From Gracilariopsis chorda (lineage: Eukaryota; Rhodophyta; Florideophyceae; Gracilariales; Gracilariaceae), in assembly GCA_003194525.1 (NCBI GenBank), contig NBIV01000376.1, positions 1-47,108 on the forward strand: 47,108 bases of DNA. Direction: 5' to 3'. Position 1 is the stretch's first letter. Every line of letters starts with the position of its first letter. Position numbers and translations under genes: made by a program. Positions 20,662 through 31,639 of this stretch are shown piece after piece. The notes under the pieces are model-generated. The model made no database searches, was not told the DNA's origin, and saw only the letters and a program-made list of their open reading frames with translations.

Positions 20662-21204
20662 ATGACTCGCTCCCCCCTCGCCGCCGCCGCCGTCGCACCG
20701 CTAGTCGGCGCCCGTATCGCCGTCTTCTGGCCGTTGGACAATGCCTTCTACCCCGGCACAGTACTCTACGCCCTCCCCAACAACCGCCACATCGTCCTTT
20801 ACGACGACGAGTACAAAGAAACTCTCAACCTTTCCACAGAGCGTTTCCGTACTCTCAAGCCTGCACCGCCGCCACCGCCGCCTCTCCAGCCGCATGTACT
20901 CCCGTCTCTGACCTATGTTCCACCCGCTCTTCCGCCCCGAAAGCGCTATTCTCGACGCTCCCATCTCCGTTCAAGACGGCCCACACCACGGCTCTCTACT
21001 CCGCTTAAAAAGACTTCTCTCACAATTCGTGTGCGTCCCCCGGCGCTTTCCACTGGCGCCTCTCTGTTGCACGCAAAGCCTAAAAATCCTAAATTGCCCT
21101 CAACAAGGGACCTGCTTTCAGAAGTGTCAAACGTTCCACCCTCCCCTCCAACGCAGCCCCAACTGGCGCTCAGTCAACTGCCAACTCTAGAGAACAACAC
21201 ATGA
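20662..21204 (+). CDS. Tudor/PWWP-like domain protein
   Basis: The protein has 180 residues from the ATG at 20662. The frame is open upstream, but the TATA box at 20568 makes this the first usable ATG. Residues 15-64 form a Tudor-like fold: VGARIAVFWPLDNAFYPGTV, then HIVLYDDEYKETLNLSTERF. This is the pattern seen in Tudor domains of MSH6-type and other chromatin proteins, where an aromatic cage reads methylated histone tails (family knowledge). The rest is a basic, proline-rich tail (PPPPPP, RKRYSRRSHLRSRR). A chromatin reader is the most likely role. A Ser/Pro-rich frame in another phase at 21236-21466 may be a lost C-terminal extension. Confidence 0.6.
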   Translation: MTRSPLAAAAVAPLVGARIAVFWPLDNAFYPGTVLYALPNNRHIVLYDDEYKETLNLSTERFRTLKPAPPPPPPLQPHVLPSLTYVPPALPPRKRYSRRSHLRSRRPTPRLSTPLKKTSLTIRVRPPALSTGASLLHAKPKNPKLPSTRDLLSEVSNVPPSPPTQPQLALSQLPTLENNT

Positions 21205-21821
21205 CAGTCGTGTATCAACGCGGCCCCCTTCTGGCATGCAACAGTACCCACTTGTTGTGCAAAGCGTATTACCCGAGCCTTCTGATAACAATCCGCCATT
21301 CGCACCTACAACACCTCTTCTAAAACGGCTCACTTCATCTTCTGCCATACCGCTCATATCGCCATTTTGGACACACTCCAAACCATGGCATAGAAAATGT
21401 CAAACAAAGAATCCGTTTTTTCTACTTTGCAATAACTTGCCCGTTTCCTTCTTCAATCATTCTTAGTATCGTCAATTTGAACATAGCTGGCTGTTACTGT
21501 TCCTCCACTTTGCACGTTGCCCAACCGCCACTCTTCCAATCACACTTCCCTCATAGTTTCAGCACCTCACTCCGCTTGTGTACATTTTGTGTTCACCTCC
21601 CGTTCACCTCCCATTCCGCAACAATGTAAAACCATGTACTCATTTCTACCTGTTCCTACCTGTTCGGGCCTCGGCTACTTTTGGAATGCCTAAGAACAAA
21701 TTATGCTTCGTTTAAGCCGCTCATACTCTAGCCTGTTGTGGTGCTGTCAGTTGCAGATGGCAGTTACAGAGAGTCACGATAACCTCTCCGGCGGTGTGGC
21801 CTGGTGTCACCATACCGTGAG

Positions 21822-21897
21822 CGGCCATAGCTCAACCGGTAAACACTTTCGTGTTCTTTTTGTGTGCACCCGGGCTTCAAGGTTCCAACTCCGGCCT
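21822..21897 (+). ncRNA. tRNA-like sequence, possible tRNA-derived SINE or tRNA pseudogene
   Basis: TAGCTCAACCGG fits the Pol III box A with one mismatch. About 53 bp downstream GGTTCCAACTCC resembles box B with one extra base. GCGGCC before box A and GGCCTGCC after box B give a partial acceptor-like pairing. The D stem and anticodon arm do not fold properly, so this is not a working tRNA. Confidence 0.3.
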
Positions 21898-21899
21898 GC

Positions 21900-23085
21900 C
21901 ACTCTTCCACCCGGTTTACTACACCTGTGCAGTACTGTGGGGCAGAGGAGAACAACAGGCACAACACCGCGAGCAACGCTAATAGAATTTCGAAGAACAC
22001 TTTCGGGTATTCATGTGCAGAGAGAACTTGGCGTATCGTGCACTGTTGTTTTCCAGACGGCATCCGGCAAGATGATCAAAGTGAGTGGAAAGCCGTTGGA
22101 GGGAAGGTTGAGAGTGAGGCCAAATCTGATTCATCTACACTCACGCCATCATAACCCCGAACCATCCTTCTCGAAATCAGGGTGCCCGACTCGTTGCACA
22201 CGGTACAAACATTTTGTCCTTTGTTCATACACTACAACGAATGACAAGCGATAATGAAGGCCTACTGCCACCACTTCTCTGTTGCGCATCCAGTCTCGTC
22301 CTTGATGTGTTGTAGGTTCCATTTTTTTCTCGTATGTATAGTAAACTCTGAACTTCACTCTCGTGCTTCTGTTCTGCCCTTCGGCTTTGTTGCCACTCAC
22401 TAGATAATCAAAAAGCTGTCTAATGTAGCAAGCAGAATATATCTGTTAGATTGTCACGCAACGTAGCAGCCATGAATACCGCCATGGGCGAGTGCGATTG
22501 TCACTGGAGAGCTCACGAAAGAGACATGACTCACTACCTACCATCCTTTCTCGTTTTGCCAGCCTCTTTCCTTGTTTTCGTTTTCCCTCATCCTTCACCT
22601 GACTGCATCTCTCACGGCCCAGTGCCGACAACTCCACAGAAAACATTACTGTCTACTGACTTCCCGTACGTCTCCTCGCACTTCATACATTTCCAATTCC
22701 GGGTGAACTATTACCAATTCACTGCGACTTCTGCATGCTCTACCTAAAGAAATACAAGACTTCGACACGATAATCAGGCAAACCTGTTCATCATCTCAAT
22801 TGCCTCCCAAAAGCAAATTGAATCACTATAGTACAGCTCACCATGAACGACATGAATGTGGGATCATGCATCAATCAAAGCGCATCCCGAAACCACCGTC
22901 CCCTTACAATCCAAGGTACATACGCGCAAGCTATAGACTAAACAAAGCCTGCATTCTTTTTTCTCTGCAGAAACTTGCACGATGCAGCACACATATTTGC
23001 TTTGGACTCCAAAAAACAAGGGCAGCAGATGCCTTATTCGAGCTCTCGGTCCGCGGCCGTAGGAACGGCAACAGGTGGAGAGGAC
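21900..23085. other. Gene-poor interval
   Basis: There are only short open frames, and no domain or repeat that I can support. Confidence 0.3.
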
Positions 23086-23091
23086 AAAATA

Positions 23092-23340
23092 TCAAACGTC
23101 CAGTGAAAGATGGTAAACTCTGCTCACAAACTTTAGAAAATGGCGTAGCGCATTCACAGTGCCACCTTTAAGTACGCAGTGGTGGCATCGACCGGACCAG
23201 ATCGTGGGTGTTAGTGCAGAATATGACTGTGCTGGAGGCTTCATCTCTAGGTCTAGAAAGGAGAGGAGAAGCTCAACCACATCGTAGGAACCGACACAGC
23301 CGATTTGGGAAACCTTCTCCGCCCGTCCGGTATCTTGTGA
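23092..23340 (-). pseudogene. Possible PPR-like coding fragment
   Basis: The frame is open from about 23340 to 23092. The stretch VVELLLSFLDLEMKPPAQSYSAL resembles one pentatricopeptide unit, with a helix followed by the K-P-x-x-x-S-Y turn. The next residues, GRCHHCVLKGGTVNALRHFL, could be a second unit. It has no start and no further repeats, so it is a fragment at best and could be a chance resemblance. Confidence 0.2.
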
Positions 23341-23344
23341 AATT

Positions 23345-24750
23345 CGTCTCTGGGTCTTTCACAATTCTGGCCGAATTCTAGAGATGAGAGTAGTCTGGCA
23401 CGGACCTATCTTTACTCGGCTCTCTCTGAGCTCCGCAGGCACGTAAACCAGTAGCGATATTTGCTATGTACTATAAGTCGTTAGGCCCAGATTGCGAAGA
23501 TCTAATCCAGTGTCTTGGAGATATCCGAATAGGTAAGAACGTATCTCAGTGCATGTTCTAGAATAATTAATGTATGCGCAGCTTTTCTATGAGGTGTTCT
23601 TTAGGAAGGGTACGAAGGATTAAGAGGTTGGAGTGAAAAGAGATAGAGGGCTTCTTTTAGAAGATTCGATTCAATCAAATATGGTTGTTTATTGAAAATC
23701 TATTCGGTAGCGAGAGGTTCGCAAAGGTTTGGATGCAGATGCTCACGTGGTGAGGACCACGAAACGGTGGAATTGGATTATCATCGCTTTGAATATGTAG
23801 TCAAGATAGTTTAGTTTTGCGTAGGTGGCAATCGGCATGTTGTGCTTCAGTCAGTGCTTAGGGAAAGGAAGCTGTGGGAGCTGGAAGTGCAGTTTTAAGT
23901 CTGTAGATTCCCTTCTTCTCCTTGCTTCTGGTCCATTGAAGATTGCAGTACACCTGGAAGCTTGGATCACGGAGCGCATCTAAGAGTTTGTTTCGTTCAA
24001 AGACGTCGTGTTCACCGAGCGCACCTATCAATTTGGTTTTTTGTTCAAACACGTTGTATGCTGCGTTGTGTCCTTCTTCCTGCCGTTCTCTGTTTCTCTC
24101 TTTCCACCCACCCACCTAGCTATGATTGTATAAATTCTAATTCACTATAGCGTCAAGACGGGGGACAAGAAACCATAGTCCGGCGCAGCGAAAAGTTGTT
24201 ACGCAAGCGCTCTCAATGCCTCCACTACCTGTGCGCGTCAGCTTAATGCCTAATACGGAGGGCTGTCCTAGAAGGCGAAAGAAACTATCTGCAGTACGCG
24301 GATATCGTCCGAAACACTATAAACGAACGGTTTACTTCTAAACATTTGTAACGTTCTGGCTTTGTAAAAGTTGCGGAATATTCCTCTACAAAATTCTCTG
24401 CCAATGGCTTTGCTTTTCTCTCTTGAGAGAGCAGGGCTCCAGTAGCAGAACTGTGTCGGTAACTGATTGTAGTACTGGAGACCAAGGAGCACGCGGCTCG
24501 CGTCGGGGCATACAAAATTTTTTGTGTTGATGAGGACGCATTCCCCCTTGAATGGCACGTCGCTGGAGCCTGACAGGAGCTTGTCAGGTACGAAGGCACC
24601 AACGGCACTTGTGTGTGCTGCTCAGCAGTAAACTGGTACTTTCAGCATGCACCCATTAATGAACTTACTAGAATTCTTTACCATTGGGTCTTTCGCTGAG
24701 ACCAACAACCTTTCGGTCGTCAAAGAAAGAAGGATCAACACACGACTAAC
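23345..24750. other. Gene-poor interval left of the LINE
   Basis: I see no supported gene. The right end (24.2-24.75 kb) may include the upstream part of the LINE, but I could not find an ORF1 or a zinc knuckle. Confidence 0.3.
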
Positions 24751-24754
24751 GGTC

Positions 24755-25590
24755 ATGCAGATTAACTGCCAGAGCTTGCTCTCGGCGGTCTAGAGGGCCC
24801 TTCTGAGGAAGACGGCCCACGAGCACGATGCAGACATCTTCGGCATCCAGGAAGCATACCTAAAACAAGGAGACGATACGCGCTGGTTGTGAAATGTGAT
24901 CGGAGCGGACGCAAAAGGCGACGGAGCAGCCATACATCAACGGCGCGGCCTTGGGGCGGATATTGTTGAATCCAAACACCTAAGAAGACCCGTAATATAT
25001 GCAGTTACTGCATCTATACGAACCAAACGAGGGTTTTTGATACTGATAGACGTGTAGGTCTTGCCCAAACACAATGCAGAGCCTTGGACAAACGAAATTT
25101 GCGAAGATGAAATGATAGTAGCAGAATGTACCACGTGCGGATCATGATTTGCAGGAAAACCCGAGACCGACGGGATCACTCTGGAAGAAACCCCTTACAG
25201 TACCGGGAGAATCGTCCTCAAAGAAGACAATTCTCCAACGCGCACAGACCCTCGACATGTACTCAGAGCGGTATAGATATATCGGCTATCCCGCTGAAGT
25301 GGGCATCGTACGCCGAGTAGGAGGTTCTTCCACATATGTATAACCACACTCCAGATAGGGTCTACTTCGGCACTGGTACACAACAGAAAGAAATGGAAAT
25401 TCGCAAAGGCCGATTGGCTGAAGTTGCAGGAGGCAGTGGAAGCGGAATTGAGGGCGAAGGCCCGACAACCAACCTGTTCCACTGACAGAGAGAACGCAGT
25501 CTTGTCTTCAGCTGTATCTAGACAGCTGTTACGGGACCCAGAGGTGTGTAGCTCTGTTCGTTCCATAGGTCGTCAAGCTTCGACAAGCTG
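24755..25590 (+). pseudogene. LINE endonuclease domain and linker (broken)
   Basis: One plus-strand phase reads an endonuclease/exonuclease/phosphatase domain: MQINCQSLLSA (first strand with the Asn), HDADIFGIQEAYLKQGD (the catalytic Glu in QEA), VIYAVTASIRTKRGFLILID and PKHNAEPWTNEIC. After it comes KKWKFAKADWLKLQEAVEAEL, which resembles the linker that joins endonuclease to RT in LINEs. At least six nonsense codons interrupt it, the first at 24791-24793. The RT that should follow is not recognisable; an RNase H of LINE type lies 6 kb to the right on the same strand. Confidence 0.65.
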
Positions 25591-25599
25591 ACAATTAGC

Positions 25600-26555
25600 C
25601 GAACATTAATTCAAAGCATCGGGAAGGTCGCGAAAGCGACAGAAGAATGTGTTAAGGACTGAATGCGTAAAGGCAATCACTCCGGAAGGAGACAGAGCCT
25701 TAATGCCTGTGTTTTGTTTTTTCCACCTGTTGACTCAAGCTGCGCGTAGAAGAGCTCACCACTTCAGTTGTGTGCACAGAACGTCCTGCGTTGCAGTTAA
25801 GTAATGGGGGAGGAATCAAGAAATCCACCGCTACTACGGTTAGGCAGACCATTGTGTCCAACCTTGGGGTCACGGGTACAAGGTGTAACTCTCAGCCATT
25901 TTTCTACATTCCAAAAACTGAGAGAGCTGTATGAGAAGCGAGGGGAGGAGAAGAACCGGGAAACTGGCACCTACATCGCTCCCATGTCTTATATTGCTTC
26001 GATCGATAACTCAATGCTATAATTTTTTCTGACGGAAGCGTGGATCAAAGCCAAGACATTGCGAGTATATCTGAAGAACAGCTGAAGAATTGAGTGAAAA
26101 CCAGAGCCAGTTTTAATTCTGATCGAAACGACTTATTAAGGATTGAGCATATTACTCCGAGGAGGCACGATTCCGGGAGGCAAATGAATCTGTCCTTCAA
26201 CACTGTCTGCAAGATGCAGAGCTCTATCGAACTTGCTCTTTTACCATTTTCAGGTAAACCGTTCTAGCCGTGTAGAAGAACTGCAGCTTGTGCTGCAGCT
26301 GGTGTGCACGGCACAGAGTGGTGCAGACTGGTCAGGATGTTTGGGAAGGCAATGTTGCTGAAATTATTCATCTATACGGACAGAACTACTGCTATATGCA
26401 GTATATTAGAGACGATCCCTCGCTGGCTGGAGGATAGGAAGAAAGATAAACGACGACTACGATTAAACAACTGATTGCTACCGCGATACGCCCCTCTTCT
26501 TTAGGGTCTACCCCGCGCTCCACGGCTCTAAAGGAAATAAGATGTGATTTGTTGC
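25600..26555. other. Gene-free interval
   Basis: This should hold the LINE RT if the element were intact, but I see no RT motif in any frame. Confidence 0.3.
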
Positions 26556-26559
26556 AACT

Positions 26560-26716
26560 TACGTCAGCAACTCCAAGCATAAACAAGAAAATGATGGGCA
26601 CAAAGGCTCTACCCTCCTCGTAGGCCTTGCCTTTACTCAACTAGCCCTTTTAACTACGCTTCTGTTTTCTTTATGACCTTTCGCCATCTAATTAGAAGCT
26701 TTTGTCCAGCAGTGCT
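26560..26716 (+). repeat. Left arm of a large inverted duplication
   Basis: This ~155-bp segment is the near-exact reverse complement of 27645-27800. Both arms carry the codons for MTFRHLIRSF facing each other and share a further ~110 bp outside them. Confidence 0.8.
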
Positions 26717-26796
26717 CACGACCGTTGAGGCAAACTTACAATTGGAACTGCACAACTCAACACGGCCCCATGAAGTTACCACGAGGTTTTGTAGCT

Positions 26797-27735
26797 TCAT
26801 TCAGAAAAGTTACAGATCTTCTTGGCCTCAACCTTCAACTTACGATCTCCCGCAGTACATAAATAGTCCTCTAGTAGTCCGGGTAGGTCTTCAAAGACCA
26901 TATCTAGCGGTTCCCATGTTTGTTCAATCTCGTCCGGTAACCCAAGCCATTCGACTAGAATCTGGATACAATTGGTCTGGTTTCGTATTCCTTTTTGCGC
27001 TTTGGCACTCTGATAAGTTGTCTCCGAATGTTCCGCATATTCTAGAAGCTGAGGATCCACCGTTGTGTCCTCTAAAGCTGCACGATAGAATATAAGACGA
27101 CGTGCGTGCACTATCTCCGTCTCGGCTTTGATGAGATCCTTAACTTCGTATACCCAGTTAGATTTTGTACCTACAATCTGACGTGGGCCTCTCCACCTGA
27201 ACTGAAGCTTAGGTCCATGCTTATGTGCTTTCCGCACTAGGACAAAATCTCCAATATGAAGGTTTGTTGTGGCAACATTTGTGCGGGCGTTATGGCGGTT
27301 GATTGACTTCTGACGCTTCGCATTGACCCCCACGCTAACATCTCGATGCATTTCGGTTAATGCCTGTTGTGTTTTGTCAATCTCAATTAATTACCTTGCT
27401 CGCACTTCTGACATGGATGGTACAGTAAGATACCGTTCGATTGGTAGAGCCCTCAAGAGCGGCCTTGACGGCTTGTGTCCTGTGAACACTTCAAGTGGAC
27501 TTCTAAATACCTTTGGGTCCTTTCCGCGGCAGGCTAGACGTTTCAGTGGTGCTTGGTTCAATACGCTCTGGACACATTCAGTTACTGCAGGCCAGTCCTT
27601 AGTTGACAGGCGGAATTCGTGCAGTACTGCTCGACCAAAGCTTCTAATTAGATGGCGAAAGGTCATAAAGAAAACAGAAGCGTAGTTAAAAGGGCTAGTT
27701 GAGTAAAGGCAAAGCCTACGAGGAGGGTAGAGCAT
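26797..27735 (-). pseudogene. Ty3/gypsy integrase C-terminal half with chromodomain
   Basis: The first part (27735-27391) contains FRLSTKDWPAVTECVQSVLN followed by QAPLKRL and SPLEVFTGHKPSRP, the end of an integrase core. The second part (27351-26797) has IGDFVLVRKAHKHGPKLQFR plus WRGPRQIVG, the GPY/F-like module, and then a degenerate chromodomain (IQILVEWLG, QTWEPLDMVFEDLPGLLEDYL). A stop and phase change separate the two parts at about 27351-27391. The same lineage supplies the RNase H at 27952-28359, so this is one minus-strand element with an internal deletion. Confidence 0.75.
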
Positions 27736-27800
27736 TTGTGCCCATCATTTTCTTGTTTATGCTTGGAGTTGCTGACGTAAGTTGCAACATGATTTAAGGC
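27645..27800 (-). repeat. Right arm of the inverted duplication
   Basis: This is the reverse complement of 26560-26716 with very few differences. It lies between the RNase H and integrase remnants of the minus-strand gypsy element. It includes integrase codons and ~110 bp of sequence foreign to them. Confidence 0.8.
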
Positions 27801-27951
27801 CGCCTTTCCGACTGTTCCGATTGTTAAGTAACTCTGAGCTAAAGGAGGAAGGTAAGGGCTACGCTGCTGGTTACCCCGGCAAGTAGAATAAGCGCTATGA
27901 AACAACAGAGTTGGTGGAAAGCATCCTGTGGCGAGTTCTACGAATGCTAAA

Positions 27952-28359
27952 TTATTCAGAACTATCGAGCGGGGCGAGCAAGTCAGCACGCCAAAGTGGG
28001 GTTCCTCGACAAGCTGCGAACGATTCGGAATAAAATGACATAAGACAGAAGAATGACTTTTGATAGAGCAGGTGAGGCATCGACATAACTGCATCCACAG
28101 CTTTGCTACTCTTCCACTGCGTTGATGATCCATTGAATTTTTTCGCAACTACAGAACACTCTAGTACCTGTTCCTTTGTCCCCATTTCAACTCGAAGCAG
28201 ACATTCGTTTATCGAAAGCCTGTATATTACTGCATCTTCCAGCAATGCAACGCATCGTAGATAAAACGAGTACGTTCTAAAGAAGTCGTTTGTGATCTCC
28301 ACAAAAGCAATAACAAGGTAAGCTCTATTGTAAACGGAGGAGGGTGTAAAGGGAGACAC
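27952..28359 (-). pseudogene. Ty3/gypsy RNase H fragment upstream of the integrase relic
   Basis: The motif AKKFNGSSTQWKSSKAVDAV followed by LLYQKSFFCL aligns in pattern with the RNase H stretch G.F.GSQ.RW.T.DKE.FAI...L..L of this gypsy lineage. The catalytic Glu of the E-x-[FY]A motif is replaced. The N-terminal TDASD motif is not in this frame. The segment belongs to the same minus-strand element as 26797-27735. Confidence 0.45.
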
Positions 28360-28439
28360 ACTGCCTCGTAAGGATGAAGTCTTAGTCTCGTATCATCCTT
28401 CTCACAGCCCACAAGAATGGCAGTATTGCACTTTCATCA

Positions 28440-29045
28440 GCTAGGTTCAGTCAGGATCTGAGGTCCTTTCACGCTGTGTACATTTCAATCCGATTTAGCT
28501 TATATGGAACTCTCAGAATCTCTTCGCTTTGTCCGCACCAAAAGTCGCACCCACAACCCATCAATCTGACAGCCACTTGGAACAAAACTCTTCTGCAACG
28601 GCCTTAGGGCTTCTTCTTTCAACCCTTTCGTCGAAGTCACTGAAAGGCTTTTTGCAAAGTGATAAAAATTTTGACAATACACGGAACAAATATCGCCGTA
28701 TCAATACTCCGACTAGGGTCAAGCATATCTTGAAAAGCCCTACACAATTTTCTGTCGTCTTATATCCTAGTACGTAGCGTAGAAAAAAACCGTTCGTTCT
28801 ACTAGTCCTAGTCAATAGAAATGCTGGGCACATACTCAAAAGCGAGTCCAAAGAAGGCTTGAACATCAGCAATACATTATGCCCTTCTTCATAGGTACCA
28901 AGAAGTTCTACTTCCTTGACCCAAGCAAAAAGACTAAGAAAACCATGCTGGACAAAACGACAGATCCAGATCTATCAGAACACATGACACCTGCCCCTGT
29001 GGTTAGAAAATGTGCTTTTAAAAGGCATCCTACTTCGCCCAGTCC
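28440..29045. other. Interval ahead of the WWE-UDG-ART pseudogene
   Basis: No conserved domain is seen. A lysine- and proline-rich frame at 28879-29238, with no recognisable fold, leads into the WWE domain in another phase. It could be a disordered N-terminus of the same former gene. Confidence 0.3.
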
Positions 29046-29050
29046 TTCAA

Positions 29051-30945
29051 TGTTCCGAAGAGTAGACTCGAAGTCCAAAACCAAAACATTTCCACTTCTC
29101 TTATCTCATCATGGTATGGGAATATCAAGAAATTCATTCAAATTGGGCAAGCTCGTCAAGCTGGTCCCAATTCTCACCACAAGAATTGGAAGTGATGACA
29201 GAACTGTACAAAAAATATCTGAGCACAGTCTTAAATGAGAATATATTCCGAGTTGCTTTAGGCGGGAATCTGTACGATATTGATCTTAAGAACCTTATCC
29301 AGAGGAATGTATCGACCATTAAAGTTTGCAAGATCCGCAATAACTGCCATTCTCTCTCCTTAGCGTGCATGTTTGCCGGTGGGTATGGGTATGAATAGGA
29401 ACTACATCTCACGACCTTCATTAGCTGCATGAGTGAATCACGACTGTTTGTTGGTCCAGACCGGGATCCACGTATTGCTCCGATGAGGGAGCTTTCTTTC
29501 CAAGCAATAAAGCAATTGCCACCAGACAGCTGGAACGTAATCTTCATCGCATAAAAGCCGGTTCGTTACTCTACTTTTCACCCAGCTTGTGAGAAAGAAA
29601 GCAAGCGATTAACTTAAATGAGTTCTGGAAATATACGGAGCAGCGCGACCCAATAGAGTCTGCCACAGGTGTAGCGATATACAATCCGACTCTTGATAAT
29701 TGGAATTATAAACGTTTTGGTTCCATGAGTTCCATGCGATTCATTATCAAAGCCGCTGCAATGGCGAAGTATAACATTGGAGTGGACATGGATTTAGCCT
29801 ACCTTCGCAAATTGATATCCAATGAACACGTCGTATCACCTCAGCAATGGTTTCAACGCATGATTGCTCAGGGAGTATTGTTTTTCAACGCTTCACTTAC
29901 TACAGGTGGTTCTAAAACAAACTCAGGCCACACAGAATTCTGGCGTCCTGTGCTCAGATGCATCATTGAACGAATTCTGGTGGCGAAATCTAAATTGCAA
30001 GTATCTGACAAGCCCCGTGGGTTGGTTCTCTGTTGGTGGGGCTCGTCTATGAAGAAAACAAACATTTGCATGGTTTTAAGTAATTATCGGCACTTACCTG
30101 TGCAACAAATCGATTGGTACAATCCCGCGGCTCGAGGTGAGTGGTTCTGCAGGGGATCCCAGCATTTCTCTGTTGTTAACAAGAAAATGGCAGAGCTAGG
30201 AAGGGAACGTATTGATTGGCTTCCGACTGAAATTGAAAGCATAGCAAATAGAAAAGTTCTTGTGCCAGCAGCCTTGAAAGATTTCATGTTGAATACTAAG
30301 CATGGGCACACAACGTATCTTGGCCATCGGCAGGGTAAATAGGAGTTTGAGAAAGACATCCAACCAATAACCGGCATAGGACAAATGCCTTTACAAACCC
30401 TGGATCAGGCGTTCCGCGCATTGAGTGTCAATATAACGGATTATGCTTTGCATAATAAACTTCAGGTTTGGCAAGATTTGGCCCTTAGCAAAGAATAGAA
30501 GGGGGCTGTTTTCGTTTATTCTACAGGTGCAATCCATTTGCAACTGAATGCGGCTATGAGACGAAAGCGATGCAATGCATATTTCCCATTCTTGTCTTTG
30601 TTCTTAAGGGGTCATGACAGCATACCCCCAGCTCCGGAGAGTACGCTGCTATATCGTGGAATACGTCAGAATTTAAGTGGCCTTGTAAGGTGAATCACGT
30701 TTTGAAGTGGTGGGTTATCACAAGTTGCTCATCAAGTAGAGCGATTTCCATGGGTTTTGTAGGGGGAAACGGATCGTTTCATGTGAGGGCGAAAACAGCT
30801 GTGGCAATAAAGCCCTCCTCGTCCGTATCAAGATGAGTACCTGCTGGCACCGGGAACTCGGTTAAAGGTGACGGAAGTGGACCTTAGGAAAGCATATGCG
30901 GAGATCTACGTTGGAGAGATCCCGGGAGAAAAGCTTGTGCGTTAG
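29051..30945 (+). pseudogene. Broken multidomain gene: WWE, uracil-DNA glycosylase-like and ADP-ribosyltransferase-like domains
   Basis: Three domains follow each other on one strand with short spacers. A WWE domain (29111-29341) shows VWEYQEIHSNW, LGGNLYDIDLKN and IQRNVSTIKVCKIRN; this fold binds poly- or iso-ADP-ribose in known families. A family-1 UDG-like domain follows (29400-30240), with a GQDPY-like site (WNVIFIA and, in the next open stretch, QRDPIESATGVA), then GVLFFNASLTTGGSKTN holding the uracil-binding Asn, GLVLCWWGSS, and GSQHFSVVNKKM..RIDW. An ART-like domain (about 30400-30945) shows YSTGAIHLQLNAAMR, LLYRGI (catalytic Arg motif), ITSCSSS (Ser motif) and QDEYLL (Q-x-E in the E-x-E position). 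Breaks are TAG at 29396-29398, TAA at 29552-29554, TGA at 29590-29592, TAG at 30340-30342 and 30496-30498, plus phase changes near 29550, 30690 and 30820. Whether this was one protein or adjacent genes is inference. Confidence 0.65.
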
Positions 30946-30949
30946 AGGA

Positions 30950-31635
30950 GTCAGAAGAGAGTTCTTGGGCATCGGAATACCATGTCTTGAGCATATAAGG
31001 CACAACAAAAAGGAGAGATCGAATTATCCTCCTATGTCGTTTGCATTGTGAAGGACAGCATAAAGATCAGTTTGCCGAGGATTCGCGTATCAACTGAAAG
31101 GCAAACACATCAAAGTTCTGAATAGGATCAGATAGAGGCGCGAGAACGGTAGATTGGAGATGTACAACTTGTGAGTCTCAGATATATGGTAGTGGCGAAG
31201 AGAAAGAAAGCCCGAACGAATTGTAGAAGCGCAGTGCACCGGCTTTCCATGCCAAACTGCTATTTCCGTCGACGTTTCTACTTCGACGAGATCCCTCGGC
31301 AATGTTTTGACGGTGGTGAATGGGACACTCCGACAATCTGCCCCTGCGATTTTCGTTTGAAATTCTTACGATAGGAGCCTAGTGATAGGCACGAATGACA
31401 AGAAAGGGTGATAGTTAAAGAGGATGTAGAGGCAAATTCTCATTCTTTATTTGTCGATTCCTATTGTACCGCTTTGATAGTGAGAAGTCACTCCCTCCCG
31501 CATGTATTCATAGTAGCAATCTCTGTCTTTGGGATCGGACCGTCCCGTTTGTTTTTGCTCCCCGGTGGCAATCACCTCCCATAAAGACCCTTCGTTCTGG
31601 TCCAACTAGGATCAGAACCATGGCGAGATAGAACC
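30950..31635. other. Gene-free interval
   Basis: This is A-rich sequence with short frames and no recognisable domain. It runs from the end of the ART-like domain to the LINE RNase H. Confidence 0.3.
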
Positions 31636-31639
31636 ACAT

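Noticed and set aside
25195..25566. A 123-codon minus-strand ORF
   Set aside because: The plus strand here carries the LINE endonuclease-RT linker; the minus frame is a shadow.
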